64,000 bases of DNA from assembly GCF_001742225.1 (NCBI RefSeq), contig NZ_CP017075.1, positions 2,232,001 through 2,296,000 of the forward strand, given 5' to 3'. Shown here piece after piece: positions 59,735-64,000 of the stretch (position 1 is its first letter; the number at the start of each line of letters is the position of its first letter). This DNA comes from Novosphingobium resinovorum (GTDB lineage: Bacteria > Pseudomonadota > Alphaproteobacteria > Sphingomonadales > Sphingomonadaceae). A model generated the notes under the pieces. It searched no databases. It had not been told where the DNA came from and worked only from the letters and a program-made list of their open reading frames with translations. Made by a program: the position numbers and the translations under genes.

Positions 59735-61131
59735 GCACCGCGACGATCCCTGCCGGGCCGCGCACCGAACGCTGGTATCGTGCGGTCTGGCGCTGGCATT
59801 TCTACGCGGGGCTGTTCTGCCTGCCTTTCGTGCTCTGGCTTTCGGTGACGGGCGGCCTCTACTTGTTCAAGCCGCAGATCGAAGCCGTGATCTACGCACC
59901 TTACCGCAATGTCGCCTCCGGACCGTCGCTGGCGCCCGAGGCGATCGCCGCCAGCGCCGTCGCGGCGGTGCCGGGTTCGGTGCTGCACAAGTACGTCCTG
60001 CCCGAAAGCCCGCGTGATGCGGTGCAAATCCTCGTCGGCAGGGGCGCCGGAGACGTGCGCGTCTGGGTCGATCCCCAGACCGGCGCGGTGCTTCATCAGG
60101 TGCCCGAGGAGGACCGCCTCATGCGGGTCGTCTTTCGCCTCCACGGCGAATTGCTGGCCGGGAACCTGGGCTCCGCGCTGGTCGAGACGGCCGCGTGCTG
60201 GACGCTGGTGATGCTGCTGACCGGCCTGTTCCTGTGGTGGCCGCGCGGCGGGGCGAGGCTGGCTGGCCTGCTCTACCCGCGCCTGCGCCGGGGCCGCGCG
60301 CTGTTCTGGCGCGATATCCATGCCGTGACGGGCCTTTGGATATCGCTGGGCGCCCTGTTCCTGATCGTCTCCGGCCTGCCATGGGCGAATGCATGGGGCG
60401 ACTATTTCCGGCAGGTCCGCGTGGTGACCGGCACAGCGTCGGGACGGCAGGATTGGTCCGCCGGCTCCACCACCGAAAGCGCCCGCCGCGCCCGCGAAGA
60501 CGCCGCGATGCGCGCGATGATATCCGAACATGCCGAGCATCACGGCCAAATGACTATGGGCTCGATGGCGCACATGGCCCCGCCGCCCGCCGCCCTCAAC
60601 GCGGTGATCACGAGGGCCACAAGTCTGCACTTCGCCGCTCCGGTCGAGGTCAGCCCGCCGACAGCGCCCGGCACCCCGTGGCAGGTCCGCAGCCAGGCCG
60701 AGAACCGCCCCCGCCGCGACAGCGCCGAGATCGCCTCCGACGGCCGCGTGGTCGGCGTGGAGCGCTTCGCCGACCGCCACTGGATCGACCGCGCGGTGGG
60801 CTACGGCGTGGCGATCCACGAGGGCGCCTGGGCCGGTCTCGCCAATCAGCTGCTCAACCTCGCGGTGCTGGCCGGGCTCGTCCTGCTGTGCGTATCGAGC
60901 GCGGTCCTGTGGTGGCGCCGCCGCCCCGGCGGGGGCCTCGGCGCCCCGCAGAGCCTTGCCCCGCTGCATCATTCATGGGCGCTGGTCCTGCTGGTACTGG
61001 CGTTGGCGGCAGCGATGCCGCTGTTCGGCCTGTCGCTGGGGCTGGCGGCGATTACGGAGGCGGTGCTCGGCCGCATCGCCCCGCGCCTGCACCTGTGGAT
61101 GGGGTGGCGGAAAAAAGCTGCATCCGGATGA
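59722..61131 (+). CDS. PepSY-associated membrane protein
   Basis: A 469-residue inner-membrane protein of the PepSY_TM family. Helix 1 is in FYAGLFCLPFVLWLSVTGGLY (about residues 31-50), with PepSY-like soluble domains between helices (VRVWVDPQTGAVLHQVPEED) and a histidine in FRLHGELLAGNLGS. The loop at about 265-290 is rich in His and Met (EHAEHHGQMTMGSMAHM), a pattern of copper handling. Start at ATG 59722 overlaps the receptor gene by 13 bases; GTG 59731 (GTGA overlap) is the alternative. Such proteins are thought to help release or reduce metals taken up by TonB receptors. Confidence 0.87.
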   Translation: MDAVSTATIPAGPRTERWYRAVWRWHFYAGLFCLPFVLWLSVTGGLYLFKPQIEAVIYAPYRNVASGPSLAPEAIAASAVAAVPGSVLHKYVLPESPRDAVQILVGRGAGDVRVWVDPQTGAVLHQVPEEDRLMRVVFRLHGELLAGNLGSALVETAACWTLVMLLTGLFLWWPRGGARLAGLLYPRLRRGRALFWRDIHAVTGLWISLGALFLIVSGLPWANAWGDYFRQVRVVTGTASGRQDWSAGSTTESARRAREDAAMRAMISEHAEHHGQMTMGSMAHMAPPPAALNAVITRATSLHFAAPVEVSPPTAPGTPWQVRSQAENRPRRDSAEIASDGRVVGVERFADRHWIDRAVGYGVAIHEGAWAGLANQLLNLAVLAGLVLLCVSSAVLWWRRRPGGGLGAPQSLAPLHHSWALVLLVLALAAAMPLFGLSLGLAAITEAVLGRIAPRLHLWMGWRKKAASG

Positions 61132-61252
61132 TGCGGGCCGCGGGGAGTGGGGAGCGGGCGCCATTCGCCGGAGGGTGACAGTTGGCGCCGGCTCTGCGAT
61201 GTTCGTCGCTTCTGGCGCTTGCGTGCAAGCAACGAAGATTCACCAAGGCGTG

Positions 61253-62290
61253 ATGGCCGACCTGTTCAAGACACTCTCCAAGGCAGCACGCCTCGTCCGC
61301 AAGGGCCGCCCGATGTCGGCGCTGATCGCCATGCAGGACGGGCTCAAGCCGACGGCGGCGCCCAGAACCAGGTTGCCGAAGGCACCCCGGCGCAAGCAGG
61401 CAAAGCCCGCAGCGGCCCGGCAGCCGCGTCCGGCGCCCGGAACTTTCGGCGCGCACGAGTTCGATTGCCGGCACGGCGCGATTCACTTCCGGCTATATAC
61501 GCCGCGCGGCCCGAAGCGCCGGAACCGCCCCCTCGTCGTCATGCTGCACGGTTGTTCGCAGACCGCATCCGACTTCGCGACCGGCACCGGCATGAACGAA
61601 CTGGCCGACGAACTGGGTTGCCTCGTGCTCTATCCGCAGCAGTCGCAGCGGGCGAACCTGGCGCGGTGCTGGAACTGGCACCGTCCAAGGAACCAGGCGC
61701 GCGGCGAAGGAGAGCCGGCGCTGATCGCGGCCCTGACCCGCCATGTCCTCGCGATTGCCGCGGGCAATTCGGAACGGGTCTTCATCGCGGGCATTTCGGC
61801 GGGCGGCTCGGCCGCCGCGATCGTCGGGGCGGCCTATCCGGACCTGTTCATCGCGGTGGGCGTCCATTCCGGGGTCGCACGCGGCACGATCCGGACCTTG
61901 CCCTCGGCGCTCGCCGCCATGCGCGGGGACAGGCGGGCCGGATTCACCGGCAGGGCGACCCGCCCCCTGCCCACCATCGTCTTCCACGGCGACGAGGACC
62001 GCGTCGTCCATCCGTCCAATGCAGCGGGTTTCCTCAACACCCTGGAACGCTCGCAGCCCGGCCCGCTGATTTCGCGCACGTATTATGGAAAATCCGACAA
62101 GGGCCGGGATTTCACGCGCAAGGTCTATCGCTCGTCGAGCGGGAACACGCTGCTCGAGGACTGGACCATTCACGGAAGCGGCCATGAATGGTCGGGCGGC
62201 AGCGCCTCCGCATCCTACACCGATCCGCTGGGGCCGAACGCATCGCGGGAAATGATGCGCTTCTTCCTCTCGCAAAGGAGGGCGAATTGA
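61253..62290 (+). CDS. PHB depolymerase-type esterase
   Basis: A 345-residue alpha/beta-hydrolase of the Esterase_PHB / LpqC group. An N-terminal segment rich in Lys, Arg, Ala and Pro (about 35-75) precedes the catalytic domain. The oxyanion region is VVMLHGCSQTASDFATGTGM, the nucleophile elbow GISAGGSAAAIVG (GxSxG), Asp in VFHGDEDRVVHPSNA and His in IHGSGHEWSGGSA. No export signal, so an intracellular polyester or ester substrate is likely. AAGGCG precedes the ATG. Followed within about 40 bp by a barstar-family gene. Confidence 0.88.
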   Translation: MADLFKTLSKAARLVRKGRPMSALIAMQDGLKPTAAPRTRLPKAPRRKQAKPAAARQPRPAPGTFGAHEFDCRHGAIHFRLYTPRGPKRRNRPLVVMLHGCSQTASDFATGTGMNELADELGCLVLYPQQSQRANLARCWNWHRPRNQARGEGEPALIAALTRHVLAIAAGNSERVFIAGISAGGSAAAIVGAAYPDLFIAVGVHSGVARGTIRTLPSALAAMRGDRRAGFTGRATRPLPTIVFHGDEDRVVHPSNAAGFLNTLERSQPGPLISRTYYGKSDKGRDFTRKVYRSSSGNTLLEDWTIHGSGHEWSGGSASASYTDPLGPNASREMMRFFLSQRRAN

Positions 62291-62328
62291 CGCCGGAGCC
62301 GCCGCGAAACCGGGATGACGGCGGCACG

Positions 62329-62724
62329 ATGGCGCCCAGGCAGTTCGAGATCGACGGCAGCACCATGACCGACATCGCCTCGTTCTATGCGCAGATGAAC
62401 CGGCTGCTCATGGACGGAGAATCGTGGGCGCTGGCCGAAAGCCTCGATGCCCTGAACGACGTGCTCTACGGCGGCTACGGCGCCATCGCAGGGCGCGAGC
62501 CTGTCCGCTTCGTCTGGAAGGACATCGCCGCGACGCGCGCCGCGCTGGGCCGCGAGGCGACCTGCGCCTTCCTGCGCGAACGGCTGAAGACGAGAACGAT
62601 GTTCAACGGCTCTCCCATCGTCGATCAACTGGCCGCGCTGGAAAGCGGCTTGGGCACCACTTACTTCGACGTCGTGATGCAGGTCTTCGCAGACCATCCC
62701 AATATAGAGATCGTGCCGGCATGA
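62329..62724 (+). CDS. Barstar-family protein (putative RNase inhibitor)
   Basis: A 131-residue acidic protein with the barstar fold pattern. A first strand FEIDGSTMTDIASFYAQMNR is followed by WALAESLDALNDVLYGGYGA, the hallmark Asp-Ala-Leu-x-Asp helix, then VRFVWKDIAATRAALG and an acidic C-terminal part (YFDVVMQVFADHPNIEIVP). Barstar blocks the RNase barnase. No barnase gene is in the window, so it may guard against an incoming or distant RNase, or have another role. A TTG at 62287 in the same frame would give 14 more residues and overlap the esterase stop. Confidence 0.75.
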   Translation: MAPRQFEIDGSTMTDIASFYAQMNRLLMDGESWALAESLDALNDVLYGGYGAIAGREPVRFVWKDIAATRAALGREATCAFLRERLKTRTMFNGSPIVDQLAALESGLGTTYFDVVMQVFADHPNIEIVPA

Positions 62725-62813
62725 GCCGGAAAAGCGATCGATCGGTGTACGCGCTGTCACGATTTGCCGGCTCGCCCGTTGGTCACCGATAAGGCAGGAC
62801 AAGAGGCGAACCG

Positions 62814-64000
62814 ATGACCCCCAAGCCGTCCAGAGGCATGGAAATGGAACTGAAGCTGGAGCTGGATGCGGCGGGCATGGATGCCCTCGGCGCGTCGGAG
62901 CTGCTGGCTGCTGCGCCGGGCGCCGTGTCACAGCGCGCCATCTACTTCGACACGCCCGACCAGAGCCTGCTGCGCGGCGCGCTGTCGCTGCGCATCCGCC
63001 GGGAAGGCGACCGCCGGGTCCAGACGGTCAAGGCTTCCGGCGCCACCGCGGGCCTGTTCGTTCGGCCGGAATGGGAATTCGAAGTCGCGGACGACCAGCC
63101 CGTGCTCGATCATACCAGCCCGGTCCGCGCCCTGATCGGCACCGGCACCGAAGCGATCGCGCCTGTTTTCGCCGTCGAGAACGAACGCCGCCAGTGGATG
63201 GACGGCGGCATCGAGATTTCGCTCGACGACGGCCGCGTGATCGCCGGAGATCGCAAGACGTCGTTCGCAGAGGTCGAGCTGGAGCACAAGAGCGGCGATC
63301 CGGCCGCGATCTTCGCGCTTGCCCGGAAAATCGACGCGGTGGCTCCGGTCCAGCTTGGCGTGATGAGCAAGGCGGAACGCGGTTACCGGCTTCTCGGCCC
63401 CGCACTGACCGCCACCAAGGCGCACCGCGTGGCGCTGGACGAAAGCATGACGGTGGCCAGTGCGCTTCAGGCCATCGGCTTCGCCTGCCTGCACCACTAT
63501 CGCCTCAACCTCCCGCTCGTGCTGGATCACCGGGATGCCTCAGCGCTCCATCAGGCCCGCGTGGCGATCCGGCGGCTGCGGTCCGCGCTCACCATCCACA
63601 AGAGCGTGTTCGTCGATCGTACCGTGCCGAGGCTGAACACGGAACTGCGCTGGCTGGCGGCCGAACTCGGGAAGGCACGCGACATCGACGTGCTGCTCAA
63701 GCGGACCGGGCAGAGTGCGATCAGGACGCAATTGCTGGAAGCCCGGGCCGCGGCCTACGACGCGGTGGGCATCGCCCTGCAATCGGCGCGGGCGCGAGGG
63801 CTCATGATCGATCTCGTAGAATGGCTGAGCATGGGCGAGTGGCTGCGCGATGACACCAACGCCGAGGTCGCGGCGACACCGGTGCCCGGCTTCGCGGCGA
63901 GGACCCTGCGCAAACTGCGCAAGAAGGTAAAGCGGCAGGGCCACGGACTTGAGGCGCTGGACGACGAGAGCCGCCACGAACTGCGCAAATCGGCCAAGAA
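62814..64000 (+). CDS. CYTH-CHAD domain protein (inorganic triphosphatase-like), 3' end beyond the window
   Basis: The visible 395 residues hold a CYTH domain (about 8-205) with the ExExK motif in MEMELKLEL, alternating basic strands (LSLRIRREGDRRVQTVKAS) and acidic strands (FAEVELEHKSGD). A CHAD domain starts at about 225 (ALHQARVAIRRLRSALTIHK) with the conserved His/Arg/Lys helices, HELRKSAKK being its second motif. CYTH enzymes hydrolyse triphosphates such as PPPi; CHAD binds polyphosphate and is found on polyphosphate granules. AAGAGG precedes the ATG. The gene is cut by the right edge. Confidence 0.9.
   Translation, partial: MTPKPSRGMEMELKLELDAAGMDALGASELLAAAPGAVSQRAIYFDTPDQSLLRGALSLRIRREGDRRVQTVKASGATAGLFVRPEWEFEVADDQPVLDHTSPVRALIGTGTEAIAPVFAVENERRQWMDGGIEISLDDGRVIAGDRKTSFAEVELEHKSGDPAAIFALARKIDAVAPVQLGVMSKAERGYRLLGPALTATKAHRVALDESMTVASALQAIGFACLHHYRLNLPLVLDHRDASALHQARVAIRRLRSALTIHKSVFVDRTVPRLNTELRWLAAELGKARDIDVLLKRTGQSAIRTQLLEARAAAYDAVGIALQSARARGLMIDLVEWLSMGEWLRDDTNAEVAATPVPGFAARTLRKLRKKVKRQGHGLEALDDESRHELRKSAK

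Noticed and set aside
57835..61131. A 1098-codon open frame on the plus strand across the TonB receptor region
   Set aside because: Only its last 470 codons (from 59722) encode a real protein, the PepSY membrane protein. The earlier part is an Arg-rich out-of-frame shadow of the TonB receptor gene.
1..64000. CRISPR arrays, tRNA or rRNA genes, insertion sequences and prophage genes
   Set aside because: No regularly spaced direct repeats, no tRNA-like T-loop with acceptor pairing, no rRNA core words, and no transposase, integrase or phage structural proteins were seen. Repeats found are short palindromes or MITE-like.

Overview
This window reads as chromosomal DNA of a GC-rich alphaproteobacterium of the order Sphingomonadales, most likely Novosphingobium or a close relative. 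This is inferred from gene order and protein style (tim44-mltA beside secB, ubiE-ubiB-coaBC-dut, GapR, DUF1244, DUF2312, isolated flagellin with FliA) and from abundant palindromic intergenic repeats. No tRNA, rRNA, CRISPR array, integrase or transposase gene was recognised.

Layout. 1-17000 is mostly housekeeping: mltA (cut by the window edge), a Tim44-like protein, secB, murJ, trpS, a MOSC protein, a DUF4136 lipoprotein, two tiny membrane proteins, then the leftward block ubiE-ubiB-membrane protein-coaBC-dut, small membrane proteins and nrdB. 17000-22900 is scarred: a fliA-type sigma gene whose 5' end abuts a 5'-truncated SnoaL-like remnant, a cobalamin riboswitch driving a NiCoT Ni/Co permease, flagellin, a LuxR-type regulator broken by an internal deletion, and an alpha/beta-hydrolase remnant. 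22885-33238 is an accessory catabolic or modification region (aminotransferase, three SDRs, two small-molecule-binding folds, a LuxR-type regulator, then a tight four-gene operon of LLM monooxygenase, sulfotransferase, TIM-barrel protein and DUF1214 protein). 33226-36168 is a three-gene Gtr-like surface glycosylation set. 36342-47621 returns to core functions (a Ser-rich sorted protein, ruvC-ruvA-ruvB, YebC, GapR, a Gdx exporter, pyruvate kinase, YggS, ThiE-like). 47618-56774 is a divergent acyl-CoA cluster (hydratase, two kinds of CoA transferase, CitE-type lyase, acyl-CoA dehydrogenase, ThDP lyase, aldehyde dehydrogenase). 57000-61131 is an outer-membrane metal uptake set (DUF2946, TonB receptor, PepSY membrane protein). 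61253-64000 holds a PHB-depolymerase-like esterase, a barstar-family protein and a CYTH-CHAD protein cut by the window edge.

Most unusual: (i) a visibly AT-richer gene of unknown function sits exactly between ruvA and ruvB with 4-base ATGA overlaps on both sides; (ii) three copies of a roughly 180-bp structured element, one of them with long terminal inverted repeats, which looks like a MITE or a structured RNA; (iii) four REPIN-like inverted REP doublets, one abutting a start codon; (iv) the CoA transferase + ThDP lyase + aldehyde dehydrogenase set, which fits a 2-hydroxyacyl-CoA cleavage route and whose ThDP enzyme has an altered cofactor motif.
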